Source of the DNA: CAZXYS01 sp964645005
GTDB taxonomy: Bacteria; Bacteroidota; Ignavibacteria; Kapaibacteriales; UBA2268
Direction of reading: 5' to 3'
Assembly: GCA_964645005.1 (NCBI GenBank)
Contig: CAZXYS010000047.1
Coordinates: 1 to 25,159, forward strand
DNA: 25,159 bases
Shown here: one piece after another, positions 6,116 to 12,879 of the stretch
Layout: every line of letters starts with the position of its first letter
Numbering within the stretch: the first letter of the stretch is position 1
The notes under the pieces: model-generated
Database searches by the model: none
The model's input: only the letters and a program-made list of their open reading frames with translations
What the model was told of the DNA's origin: nothing
Made by a program: the position numbers and the translations under genes

Positions 6116-7363
6116 TTAAGCATTTAAGCGGATCTCAATGGCTTCTGCGCTCGGCAATAGATGCCTGAAACCGTCCGGCAGGTCATCGGGAATGTAATAT
6201 TCGCTTATCCCTATCGGATTGTCAATATTTTTCAAAGAATATTCGGCTGTCATTTTGTTAGCTTTTTTGCATAAAAGAAGACCTATAGTGGATTTATCCT
6301 CCACCGTTTTTATTTGATCATTGAAAGTGTTTAGGTAAAAGTTCAGCTTGCCGGAATATTCCGGTTTGAAATCATCAATTTTCAGTTCCACGATGAAATA
6401 ACAGTGCAGGCGGGTGTGATAGAAAACCAGGTCAACATAGAAATCATCATCGCCCACGGTCAACAGTTTCTGTTTCCCAAGAAATGCAAAGCCGTAACCG
6501 AGTTCCATCAGGAATTTAGTCATATTATCCAACAGGGCATTCTGCAAATCCTTCTCTTTCATCTTTTCGCTAATATTTAAGAACTCAAAGAAATAAGGGC
6601 TTTTCAAAATCTCATGCGCCAAATCAGAATCCGGCTGCGGCAGTGTCAACTCAAAGTTATTTATAGACTTACCCTGCCTCTCATACAAATTTGATTCAAT
6701 CTGGTGAACCAACACACTGCGCGACCAGCTATTTTCTATTGTTTTTAGGACATAGAACAAAGCGCAGTGTATATTTTCGCATTTTGTAATTATTGCTATA
6801 TGATGACCCCAGGGTACAAGAGAAAGTATGCTTTTCAATACATTTTCAAATTGGTCAACAACTTGTTGGCTTTTTTCATCATTTTCATCATCGGCTTTAA
6901 GTTCTTTATTTTCCAAGTCTTTGTCCGTTTCTTGAAATTGGCTAACAAGCTGTTGGCTTTTTTCAAGCGTGATTGTTATATAATCCGGAATTTGTGGGCT
7001 AAACTTAGTTTTATCAATGGTACCCATCATTTTCTTTATTTGGCTAACAGCTTGTTGGCTTTTTTCAAATGTTTGAGAATAGTAGCTATACCATTGTTTT
7101 ATAAATTTTATGTTCGAGATTGAAAACCCCTTCATCTCCGGGAATTCCTCAGATAAATCCTTGCTCAATTGAGAGATAAACCCATCCCCCCAGTTTGTCT
7201 CCGCCTGCTTGTTGACAATCAACTTTCCGAGATCCCAGTACATTAGGAGCAGCTCTGAATTTACCCTGATAGATGCCTTGATCTGCGACGTCTTGACCTT
7301 CCACTTGATTTCTTTCAGCAGTAAAGAATAGTCATTGTCTAACTGAATACGGGCTTTGCTCAT
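6116..7363 (-). CDS. YhcG/DUF1016-family PD-(D/E)XK nuclease with internal peptide repeats
   Basis: 415 residues from the ATG at 7363, chosen because GAGG lies 7 bases before it. The frame is open further to 7486 but that extension is Lys/Phe-rich and looks non-coding. The N-terminal DUF1016 domain (NSELLLMYWDLGKLIVNKQ, then WGDGFISQLSKDL) precedes PWGHHIAIITK and SWSRSVLVHQIESNLYERQG. The C-terminal nuclease core shows FYVDLVFYHTRLHCYFIVEL and then K, that is, the Asp and ELK of a PD-(D/E)XK site. The family is common beside restriction-modification and other defence genes, and its exact substrate is not established. Between the two halves the phrase EKSQQxVxQ occurs three times (see the repeat entry), which lengthens the protein beyond the usual 340-380 residues. 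It is followed by a palindrome and then guaA. Confidence 0.88.
   Translation of the reverse strand: MSKARIQLDNDYSLLLKEIKWKVKTSQIKASIRVNSELLLMYWDLGKLIVNKQAETNWGDGFISQLSKDLSEEFPEMKGFSISNIKFIKQWYSYYSQTFEKSQQAVSQIKKMMGTIDKTKFSPQIPDYITITLEKSQQLVSQFQETDKDLENKELKADDENDEKSQQVVDQFENVLKSILSLVPWGHHIAIITKCENIHCALFYVLKTIENSWSRSVLVHQIESNLYERQGKSINNFELTLPQPDSDLAHEILKSPYFFEFLNISEKMKEKDLQNALLDNMTKFLMELGYGFAFLGKQKLLTVGDDDFYVDLVFYHTRLHCYFIVELKIDDFKPEYSGKLNFYLNTFNDQIKTVEDKSTIGLLLCKKANKMTAEYSLKNIDNPIGISEYYIPDDLPDGFRHLLPSAEAIEIRLNA
6851..7069 (-). repeat. Three 30-bp coding repeats inside the DUF1016 gene
   Basis: Near-identical 30-base units lie at 6851-6880, 6938-6967 and 7040-7069 (plus-strand core TTGGCTAACAAGCTGTTGGC followed by TTTTTTCA). 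They are separated by unlike DNA and spaced 87 and 102 bases apart, both multiples of three. On the minus strand they encode EKSQQAVSQI, EKSQQLVSQF and EKSQQVVDQF. The insert lies just before the conserved PWGHH motif, the place where relatives often carry one QQLVxQ phrase. Confidence 0.85.
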
Positions 7364-7482
7364 AACAAACCTCGATAATTGTTTAACTTTTTCAAATTTT
7401 TGATTAACTAAATATAATATTTTTTTTGATTTTATGCTAAATATTGCATTAGAAAATTTTATTATACTCGTAAATAATGTCA

Positions 7483-7575
7483 ACAAAGTGCTTTAGCGCT
7501 TTGCAAGGGGTCTGAATAACTACGTTTTTGCAGCAAGCTAAAGATTGCTGTTACGCGCGCTTACAAATAAATGTA
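7483..7575 (+). repeat. Double-hairpin intergenic repeat, copy 1
   Basis: This copy contains CAAAGTGCTTTAGCGCTTTG (7484-7503, an 8-bp stem with one G-T pair and loop TTTA), a variable spacer, CAGCAAGCTAAAGATTGCTG (7531-7550, a 6-bp stem) and the conserved tail TTACAAATAAATGT (7561-7574). The same arrangement, with spacing kept, occurs in reverse orientation at 10434-10523. It lies between the DUF1016 gene and the lipoprotein terminator and is probably a dispersed non-coding element of this genome. Confidence 0.8.
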
Positions 7576-7618
7576 CATATTTAATGAACAATCTCGGTTT
7601 ATGCGATTCAATGCAAGC

Positions 7619-7656
7619 AAAAAAAACAGGGATAATTTTAATATTACCCCTGTTTT
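7619..7656 (-). terminator. Rho-independent terminator after the two-domain lipoprotein gene
   Basis: On the minus strand, an AAAACAGGGGTAAT / ATTATCCCTGTTTT stem with one mismatch is followed by eight T residues, 24 bases beyond the stop codon of the 7680-8678 gene. Confidence 0.85.
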
Positions 7657-7679
7657 ATTCAATTTAATTATTCATCATT

Positions 7680-8678
7680 TTATTTCAATTTAAATGACTG
7701 TACGCACTTGCGGAATATCGGCGCGAACTTATCCGCTTCCGGCTTATACCAATTTATGGTTATCCGGTACAGCTTCTTGCCGTCAAGGATGAAGTACATT
7801 TCACCTCGTATGTTTTTACGTGGAGTGTAAGCGAAAGTAAATCCTTTCTTCCCGCTGAGTGTTACTTCATTCAGCTGAGAGCCGTTTACGGATTGCTGAG
7901 TGTTCTTTACGGTCTTCTCGAGATTTGTGTTCTCCTTGACCTCCATGACATCAACTTTGATGTAACTGTCGCCGCGTCTCTGTCCGAGATAATATCCGCC
8001 TTCTCTGTCAAAGTTCTCGGGGATCTTGATGGTAAATCCTTCACCTGATACGGTCTTCATCGTTTCCGATGGGGGCGGCGCTTCTTCGCGGACAGTGTCT
8101 GTCGGTGTTGGCGCCGGCGTATGGGCAAGTTTTACATTTTCTATGATTTTATCAAATGCCTGTTTGTAGTGCTCATAAGTATTGCTGAAGCATTCGAACA
8201 TGATTACTGTCGCAATAGTTGTATCTTTTGCTCCTACATAAAGATCGCCATGGAAAACGCCGTCTTCAAGCTCAAAAGTATAGTGCGAATGCTTTGCTTC
8301 TATTCCATCGATGGTGACCGTTTCCGGATCGGTGTAAACATCTTTCTCGAATAAAAGCGACTTCTCGTAAATATCCTGTAGTGTTGTTGTATCATTCATA
8401 TCAATGGTTACCAGCTCAATTTTTGCGCTGGGCATACCTTCGGGATCATATTTCCTAAAGCGCTCCATTCCTGCCTTGGAAGTATAGCATAGAAACCTTT
8501 TGCCTGCAGTTGTCTTTGCTAGATACCAATTTTCCGGATAATCAATCGAAAATTCGGTCAGCATATCGGTATAATTCGTCAACTCGCCGATTTCTTTTGT
8601 TTTCGGCTTGCTTTCACAGTTCCAGATTATCATTCCTGCTAAGAGTGTCATTAAAAATATTTTTAAAAGCTTTTTCAT
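7680..8678 (-). CDS. Lipoprotein with two PsbP/DcrB-like domains
   Basis: 332 residues. A hydrophobic signal (LLKIFLMTLLAGMII) ends in WNC, a lipobox-like site with an unusual Asn at -1, so lipidation is likely but not certain. Two similar domains follow: residues about 35-185 opening with EFSIDYPENWYLAKT and about 208-332 opening with GFTIKIPENFDREGG. They are joined by a Pro/Thr-rich linker (HTPAPTPTDTVREEAPPPSE). The pattern of a beta-strand start, 'P-E-N-W', and a closing helix followed by 'SFKLK' is that of the PsbP/Mog1-like fold seen in many periplasmic lipoproteins. No function is known for this architecture. A GAAGG ribosome-binding site precedes the ATG, a Bacteroidota-type promoter lies about 90 bases upstream and a strong terminator follows, so the gene is its own transcription unit. 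Confidence 0.8.
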   Translation of the reverse strand: MKKLLKIFLMTLLAGMIIWNCESKPKTKEIGELTNYTDMLTEFSIDYPENWYLAKTTAGKRFLCYTSKAGMERFRKYDPEGMPSAKIELVTIDMNDTTTLQDIYEKSLLFEKDVYTDPETVTIDGIEAKHSHYTFELEDGVFHGDLYVGAKDTTIATVIMFECFSNTYEHYKQAFDKIIENVKLAHTPAPTPTDTVREEAPPPSETMKTVSGEGFTIKIPENFDREGGYYLGQRRGDSYIKVDVMEVKENTNLEKTVKNTQQSVNGSQLNEVTLSGKKGFTFAYTPRKNIRGEMYFILDGKKLYRITINWYKPEADKFAPIFRKCVQSFKLK

Positions 8679-8765
8679 TTAACCTTCTCCCGGTATATTG
8701 TTAAAATATTTATAGATATTGTTTGGAAGCCAATTTTCAAGGAAGTTAATTATATTTAATAATTT

Positions 8766-8797
8766 CAAAAATAATAAGGTTTCTGAGAATGTCAAAA
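8766..8797 (-). promoter_or_regulatory. Bacteroidota-type sigma-A promoter for the lipoprotein gene
   Basis: Read on the minus strand, TTTTG (8797-8793) is followed after exactly 19 bp by TATTTTTG (8773-8766), matching the -33 TTTG and -7 TAnnTTTG boxes at the expected distance. The gene starts at 8678, leaving an untranslated leader of about 80 bases. Confidence 0.6.
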
Positions 8798-8850
8798 TGA
8801 TAATTTAAAAATTGCGTCGAAATTTTATTAAGGTTTTTATTTTACCAGTG

Positions 8851-9255
8851 TTAATTATTCTTAGCTCCTTCAGCAATCCATGTTCGTAAACCCTGAATAT
8901 GATTTTCCTCTACTTTTGGAAGCCAAACGTAATTAAACGGACAATTAGACGGATATTTTTCAATAGTCTGAATTAGCAAACTCCCATCCGGATCATGTGG
9001 TCGGACCATAGCTCCGGATTTTGCGCTCATCATCGAAAAATGAGTCTCCAGACTGAATCCTGCCTCCCTTGATTCCTCGCTGTGACAGCCTCTGTAAGCG
9101 CAAGTAAACTTCATGAATGGCTGTACATGCTGCTGGAAACTTACATTTGAATCCGGAAATTCAATGTCTTTAGTATTGTTGATAGTGTTATCGCCGCAAG
9201 AAAGCAGCCCTATCATCGTAAAAACTGTCATCGATAAGATTAGTAAAGTTCTCAT
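8851..9255 (-). CDS. Cytochrome-c-like lipoprotein with a CX4CH motif
   Basis: 134 residues from the ATG at 9255, which shares its A with the TGA stop of panB and has AAGGA 9 bases upstream. The ATG three codons earlier would lie directly on that AAGGA and is rejected. The signal peptide (RTLLILSMTVFTMIGLLSC) ends in a good lipobox, LLSC. The mature part has VSFQQHVQPFMKFTCAYRGC followed by H, resembling the short c-type cytochrome domain common in Bacteroidota and Planctomycetes proteins, but with four rather than two residues between the heme cysteines, and it ends with a helix LRTWIAEGAKNN. Heme attachment by a CX4CH site is plausible but not proven by sequence. The coupling to panB has no obvious metabolic reason. 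Confidence 0.72.
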   Translation of the reverse strand: MRTLLILSMTVFTMIGLLSCGDNTINNTKDIEFPDSNVSFQQHVQPFMKFTCAYRGCHSEESREAGFSLETHFSMMSAKSGAMVRPHDPDGSLLIQTIEKYPSNCPFNYVWLPKVEENHIQGLRTWIAEGAKNN

Positions 9256-10085
9256 CAGTAACATTCCTTATCATTGGGGAAATTCTTATTTCTGACATCA
9301 TCAGCATAGTTCTTAAAGGCTTTTTTCATCTCTTCGTAAAGCTCAGCGTAACGTCTGACAAATCTGGGATTAAAATCTATAGTCAAGCCAAGCATATCCG
9401 TATAGACAAGTATCTGACCGTCGCAAAAAGAGCCTGCGCCTATGCCAATAGTTGGTATCGATAAAGATTCAGTAATTCTCTTCCCGAGTTTTGCCGGTAT
9501 TTTCTCCAGAACAATTGAAAAACATCCCGCTTCCTGCAATACATGAGCTTCGTCGTATATTCGCGATGCTTCTTCATCGGATTGTCCCCGCGCCCTGTAA
9601 GTGCCAAATGAATGAATACTCTGCGGCGTAAGCCCGAGATGCCCCATCACCGGTATGCCAACCTCAGTCATACGCGCTATAGCGTCCTGCACATATTTTG
9701 AGCCGCCTTCCAGCTTCACCGCAGAGGCGCCGCCTTCTTTCATCATTCTTCCCGCATTCCGGAAAGCTTCCTCAGGTGATACCTGAAAGCTCATAAATGG
9801 CATATCCGACACTATCAACGGTCGCGTCGAGCCTTTCACAACAGCTTTTGTATGATAGACTATATCATCCAGGCTAACGGGTATCGTCGTATCATGCCCC
9901 TGCACAATATTGCCAAGTGAATCGCCGACCAGAATCAAATCCACACTGGATTCATCCAGTATCCTAGCAATAAGAGCATCGTAAGCTGTCAGAGCAACGA
10001 TCTTCTGCCCTGTATTCTTCATCTCCTGGAGCCGCTTTGTTGTTACTTTTCTCGGATCTATTTCCTGATCTTTTTTCTCTGCCAT
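9255..10085 (-). CDS. panB: 3-methyl-2-oxobutanoate hydroxymethyltransferase (ketopantoate synthesis)
   Basis: 276 residues from the ATG at 10085 (GAAAG five bases before it). The frame can be extended four codons to a TTG but this is less likely. PanB transfers a hydroxymethyl group from methylene-tetrahydrofolate to 2-oxoisovalerate, the first committed step to pantothenate and CoA, in the cytoplasm. The (beta/alpha)8 barrel signatures are all present: ALTAYDALIARILDE, LVGDSLGNIVQGHDTTIPV with the Mg2+-binding Asp, SDMPFMSF, AVKLEGG, VMGHLGLTPQSIH, IPTIGIGAG and GQILVYTDMLGL. The length is normal. No other pantothenate genes lie beside it. The stop overlaps the start of the cytochrome-like lipoprotein gene by one base. 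Confidence 0.97.
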   Translation of the reverse strand: MAEKKDQEIDPRKVTTKRLQEMKNTGQKIVALTAYDALIARILDESSVDLILVGDSLGNIVQGHDTTIPVSLDDIVYHTKAVVKGSTRPLIVSDMPFMSFQVSPEEAFRNAGRMMKEGGASAVKLEGGSKYVQDAIARMTEVGIPVMGHLGLTPQSIHSFGTYRARGQSDEEASRIYDEAHVLQEAGCFSIVLEKIPAKLGKRITESLSIPTIGIGAGSFCDGQILVYTDMLGLTIDFNPRFVRRYAELYEEMKKAFKNYADDVRNKNFPNDKECY

Positions 10086-10433
10086 ATTATCTTTCAATTA
10101 TTCAAATTATTCCTGTAAAATCCATATTTTTAAATATATTAAATTTTTAGTAAAAAAGCTCATTCTTTGCTAAATAATTTGATCGTTTTTGCTAACTTTA
10201 TAAATTTCTTTAAATTTGGATTCAAAATACAAAATTGCATTTTTGGCAAATAACAGCTAACTTTTTTAAATTTCTCTCTTTGAGGGGTGCCCGAGTGCAG
10301 TTGCAGCTTAGCGGAAACCACGCTTAAGCGCGGCGAGGGCAGGGTGGATTCTTATTTAACACTTGGTTTTTGATAACCCTATGGAAAACCTGTGCTTACA
10401 AAAGTGTTAGATGAGATTTATCATTAACTATGG
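10086..10433. other. Intergenic region with a GC-rich structured block
   Basis: Bases 10086-10280 are AT-rich without a recognisable promoter for panB. Bases 10283-10350 form a GC-rich island with a perfect core CGCTTAAGCG inside an 8-bp stem with one mismatch (CCACGCTT/AAGCGCGG, 10318-10333), and shorter outer arms TGCCC (10288-10292) / GGGCA (10337-10341). It does not fold as a tRNA that I can see and has no coding frame of note. It may be a degraded dispersed repeat. Confidence 0.4.
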
Positions 10434-10523
10434 ACATTTATTTGTAACCACTTGCAACAGCAATCTTTAGTTTGCTGCTAATTCGATTATTATCAGTTTT
10501 TACAAAGCGCTAAAGCACTTTGT
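10434..10523 (-). repeat. Double-hairpin intergenic repeat, copy 2 (inverted)
   Basis: This is the reverse complement of the element at 7483-7575: ACATTTATTTGTAA (10434-10447), CAGCAATCTTTAGTTTGCTG (10458-10477) and CAAAGCGCTAAAGCACTTTG (10503-10522) in that order. The hairpins and outer tail are conserved while the spacer between the two hairpins has diverged. The two copies enclose about 2.9 kb holding the lipoprotein, cytochrome-like and panB genes. Confidence 0.8.
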
Positions 10524-10627
10524 CGGAAAAGTTTACAGCAAATTCAAATTTCTAACTAATTTTAGGTTAGAAATAATACAATGTTTGTAATCTAATAAGT
10601 TGTTTACTTAAAAAATATATACTTGAG

Positions 10628-10668
10628 AAAAAAAACCGAACTGCCCAAATATTAAAAAAGCAGTTCGG
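10628..10668 (-). terminator. Rho-independent terminator of the 10695-11321 gene
   Basis: CCGAACTGC (10636-10644) pairs perfectly with GCAGTTCGG (10660-10668). On the minus strand the stem is followed by eight T residues (10635-10628). Confidence 0.9.
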
Positions 10669-10694
10669 CTCGAATATGTGTTTTCATGATTTTT

Positions 10695-11321
10695 TTAGGT
10701 AAAAGATGACTGCTGGTATGCCCTTGATTGCTTTGCCTTCTTGTTTCTTAGCACTCTGTAAATGATCCAGGCAATCCCGCCAACAATTATCAAAGTAAAC
10801 AATAATTTACTAAACGAAAACCTCGGCGGATAAACTCCCATTGTTCCATCCGGATTATTAACATAATACGGACGTGAATAATAGAATGCCGGATGAAAAG
10901 GCATCATCCACATCCAACTTGTCGAGCCCATCAAATAACCGTTCATCAATCCGCTTCCATAGCCGCCATAATTATGCATGATATATCTCTGAGAATTCCC
11001 AGCAGCATTCTTACCGGTATAATTTGTTTGCTTTCTTGGCACGCCATATTTCTGAGTATAAGCCTGTGAGGACTTGAGCCTGTTCCCACCGAAACTCGTT
11101 CTTTTCGCCGGTGGCAGATTTGTTTTCGAGCGCGTCATTCTGTTTCTGCTAGGTTTACGGGCTGTACGCGGTTTCGTAGATTTCCGTGAAAAACTGCGTT
11201 TACCGCCAAAACTACGCCCCCCGCGCCTTGCTTCGGCAAAATCCGGCGCGATAAACAAAAACAGAAGCGCCATTATCATCACGCTGCTGAAAAACAATAG
11301 TCTATTATGTTTGCTCCGCAT
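10695..11321 (-). CDS. Hypothetical exported Arg/Ser/Gly-rich protein with a C-terminal membrane helix
   Basis: 208 residues that I cannot assign to a function. A signal peptide (LLFFSSVMIMALLFLFIAPD, then FAEA) is followed by a strongly basic, low-complexity region with repeated RR/RS/RK and SFGG motifs (about 33-90), a Tyr/Gly/Met-rich stretch (NYGGYGSGLMNGYLMGSTSW, then MWMMPFHPAFYY) and one membrane helix at about 170-190 (LLFTLIIVGGIAWIIYRVL) with a short basic tail. The layout, an ARRGG start, a Gly-rich middle and a single helix, resembles small envelope proteins of unknown role annotated near DUF1517-like families, but I see no diagnostic motif. GGAG lies 6 bases before the ATG, and a strong terminator follows, so it is a real monocistronic gene. 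Confidence 0.7.
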   Translation of the reverse strand: MRSKHNRLLFFSSVMIMALLFLFIAPDFAEARRGGRSFGGKRSFSRKSTKPRTARKPSRNRMTRSKTNLPPAKRTSFGGNRLKSSQAYTQKYGVPRKQTNYTGKNAAGNSQRYIMHNYGGYGSGLMNGYLMGSTSWMWMMPFHPAFYYSRPYYVNNPDGTMGVYPPRFSFSKLLFTLIIVGGIAWIIYRVLRNKKAKQSRAYQQSSFT

Positions 11322-11395
11322 CTTTACTCCATTTTGATTGTTTGCATTAAAATTTTGCGTTCTTAATTTTTAACGATTATGATAAATTATATTTT

Positions 11396-11875
11396 TTAAA
11401 ATACATCTTCCGTCTCTATCGAATCATCTTCATTACGGAATGTTATCTCCGCCCTGAATTCCGGCTCATCACTCAGCTTATCCTTGCCTGTAAAGAGTGT
11501 TTTCAAGCTGTCCTTATCGCCCGGCGCCGACTTGATGTGAACAAACAGACTCACTACCCCCTCCAGCGGTTCCTCATTAAAAAAAACCATAGCCGTATCA
11601 ATATCCCCTTCACTTTCAACTGCCAAAAGTTCCAATTCCGAAGCCTCCTCCTCCGTGAAAGCCGGTGGAACCATCTTCACATTGGTCAAATAATTGGAAA
11701 ATACCTGCTTTGTATAAATATCCTTGTCTTTCCCTTCATACTGGATAATAGCATCAAAAGTACCATCTTCATCTAGATTGAGAAATATTTCCTTTACGCC
11801 GCTGAGCTGCTGTCCGTTATAATAAATTGCGGTTTTTTCAAGTAAACCGTTGCTTTCTATACCTAAAGTAGCCAT
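11396..11875 (-). CDS. Hypothetical cytoplasmic protein with an internal duplication
   Basis: 159 residues, acidic, with no signal peptide, membrane helix or cysteine. I do not recognise the family. The two halves look like copies of one beta-rich unit: GIESNGLLEKTAIYYNGQQL followed by SGVKEIFLNL near the start, and AVESEGDIDTAMVFFNEEPL followed by EGVVSLFVHI near residues 85-115, each followed by a charged loop and another strand (FDAIIQYEGK; FRAEITFRNE). AAGGA lies 4 bases before the ATG. It stands alone between the basic exported protein and the AlkD pseudogene. No terminator is evident in the 74 bases after it. Confidence 0.6.
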   Translation of the reverse strand: MATLGIESNGLLEKTAIYYNGQQLSGVKEIFLNLDEDGTFDAIIQYEGKDKDIYTKQVFSNYLTNVKMVPPAFTEEEASELELLAVESEGDIDTAMVFFNEEPLEGVVSLFVHIKSAPGDKDSLKTLFTGKDKLSDEPEFRAEITFRNEDDSIETEDVF

Positions 11876-12006
11876 CTATCCTTTCTGATAAATTAAGGAA
11901 AAATTCATATAGAAGTTTCATTTATACAAAATAAATATACGAAAGTATCAATAAAAAGAAAAATGCATTTTGTGATATGCCTTACATGCCGATTGCAGCA
12001 TATCCT

Positions 12007-12438
12007 CTATTTCTCTTCCCTCCTCTCCAGCCGCTTAAGCGCTTCCCTTTTACTGAAAGGCGTAATATCAGTTCCACTTACAAACTTCTTTACAAATTGC
12101 GCATCCGTCTTCGAATACTCTGTCAATATCCGCCGATCGCCTTACGAATGGAAAACTCCTTCGAATCTGTCAATTTGATATAATCCTTAAGCAATTCAAC
12201 TCCGATGTGCTGATAGTCATGCTCATCAGTTCCCATAATATTCTGATAAGCTCAGGTAAATCATAATAATCCGGCATTCCCTGTTCTTTCAGGAAATTTT
12301 TTCGGATTTCCCGTTTTTCTTTTGCAGGTATCCCGTAAAACTTGAACAATCCTTTCATATACTTTTCGCTTTGAGCACTTTCTCCGGGTCGGCATTCTTT
12401 TCGGAAGCTTTTTTCAGAGGTATAAGATAACTAATCAT
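12007..12438 (-). pseudogene. AlkD-like DNA-alkylation-repair protein pseudogene
   Basis: The minus strand contains pieces of a HEAT-repeat DNA alkylation repair protein (7-methylguanine glycosylase family) in successive frames. The first is MISYLIPLKKASEKNADPEK from 12438. The second, from about 12365, is YMKGLFKFYGIPAKEKREIR and then DLPELIRILWEL. The third, from about 12235, is DEHDYQHIGVELLKDYI, joined directly to KLTDSKEFSIRKAIGG. The last is LTEYSKTDAQFVKKFVSGTD and ITPFSKREALKRLERREEK, with a stop at 12007-12009. At least three frameshifts separate them. The join between DYI and DSKEF skips the central part present in relatives of 220-235 residues, a loss of roughly 80 codons. The gene cannot make an active enzyme. 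Order and orientation of the pieces are intact. Confidence 0.85.
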
Positions 12439-12475
12439 GCTATTCTCACATTAATCCATCTCTTTATACAAAAAT

Positions 12476-12501
12476 AAAAAAAGGGGTTTTAAAAACCCCC
12501 T
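12476..12501 (-). terminator. Terminator of the HMA-like gene
   Basis: GGGGTTTT (12483-12490) pairs with AAAACCCC within 12491-12500, and on the minus strand the stem runs into seven T residues (12482-12476), 20 bases after the stop codon. Confidence 0.85.
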
Positions 12502-12520
12502 AAAATTAATTCTTTTTACT

Positions 12521-12868
12521 TCATTGAGATTCTGCAGTCTTCTCTTCTTCCATTTCCGAATTTTCTTTATCCTCTATTATTTCTGCGTCATAACCTAATT
12601 TATTGACGGTATAAATTAGCATGAACGGGCTCATGACGGAAGGATCGTAAACAACTTTCAATTCTTTGGATTTGCTATCCAAACTTGCTTCATCAACACC
12701 TTTCAGCAATGAAGTTATGGTTTCAATCATTTCCTTGCCTTCCATAGTCGAAACTGAAGTTTTCAACTTGACAGTTTTAATTGAATCGTTCGCCATAGCC
12801 AAATTATTTAGCACAAAGACACCAACCAGAGCTATCATAAACAGCTTAGCAATTAATAATTTTTTCAT
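12521..12868 (-). CDS. Exported HMA-fold protein lacking the metal-binding cysteines
   Basis: 115 residues. A signal peptide (LLIAKLFMIALVGVFVLNNL, cleaved near AMA-ND) precedes one heavy-metal-associated (ferredoxin-like) domain at about 30-98: TVKLKTSVSTMEGKEMIETI, then LLKGVDEASLDSKSKELKVV, YDPSVMSPFMLIYTVNKLGY and DAEI. Strand and helix order, the GVxxASxD turn and the closing KLGYDAE match MerP/CopZ-type domains. However, the position of the CxxC copper/mercury site reads STMEG and the protein has no cysteine at all. It therefore probably does not bind metal in the usual way and may be a periplasmic binding or protein-interaction relic. The C-terminal tail is very acidic (EDKENSEMEEEKTAESQ). 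A perfect 12-bp inverted repeat lies just upstream. Confidence 0.75.
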   Translation of the reverse strand: MKKLLIAKLFMIALVGVFVLNNLAMANDSIKTVKLKTSVSTMEGKEMIETITSLLKGVDEASLDSKSKELKVVYDPSVMSPFMLIYTVNKLGYDAEIIEDKENSEMEEEKTAESQ

Positions 12869-12879
12869 AATGAAACCTT

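Noticed and set aside
7364..7486. N-terminal 41-codon extension of the DUF1016 gene
   Set aside because: It lacks a ribosome site, is Lys/Phe-rich, and reaches into the double-hairpin repeat; the ATG at 7363 has GAGG at the right distance.
7483..7575. Short CRISPR-like array from the hairpin units
   Set aside because: Each copy has two different hairpins, occurs once per site, and there are no regularly spaced identical repeats or cas genes.
10283..10350. tRNA gene in the GC-rich block
   Set aside because: No T-loop consensus, anticodon arm or acceptor pairing could be fitted.
12170..12358. Stand-alone 62-codon minus-strand gene
   Set aside because: It is one frame of the broken AlkD-like gene; matching pieces continue before and after it in other frames.
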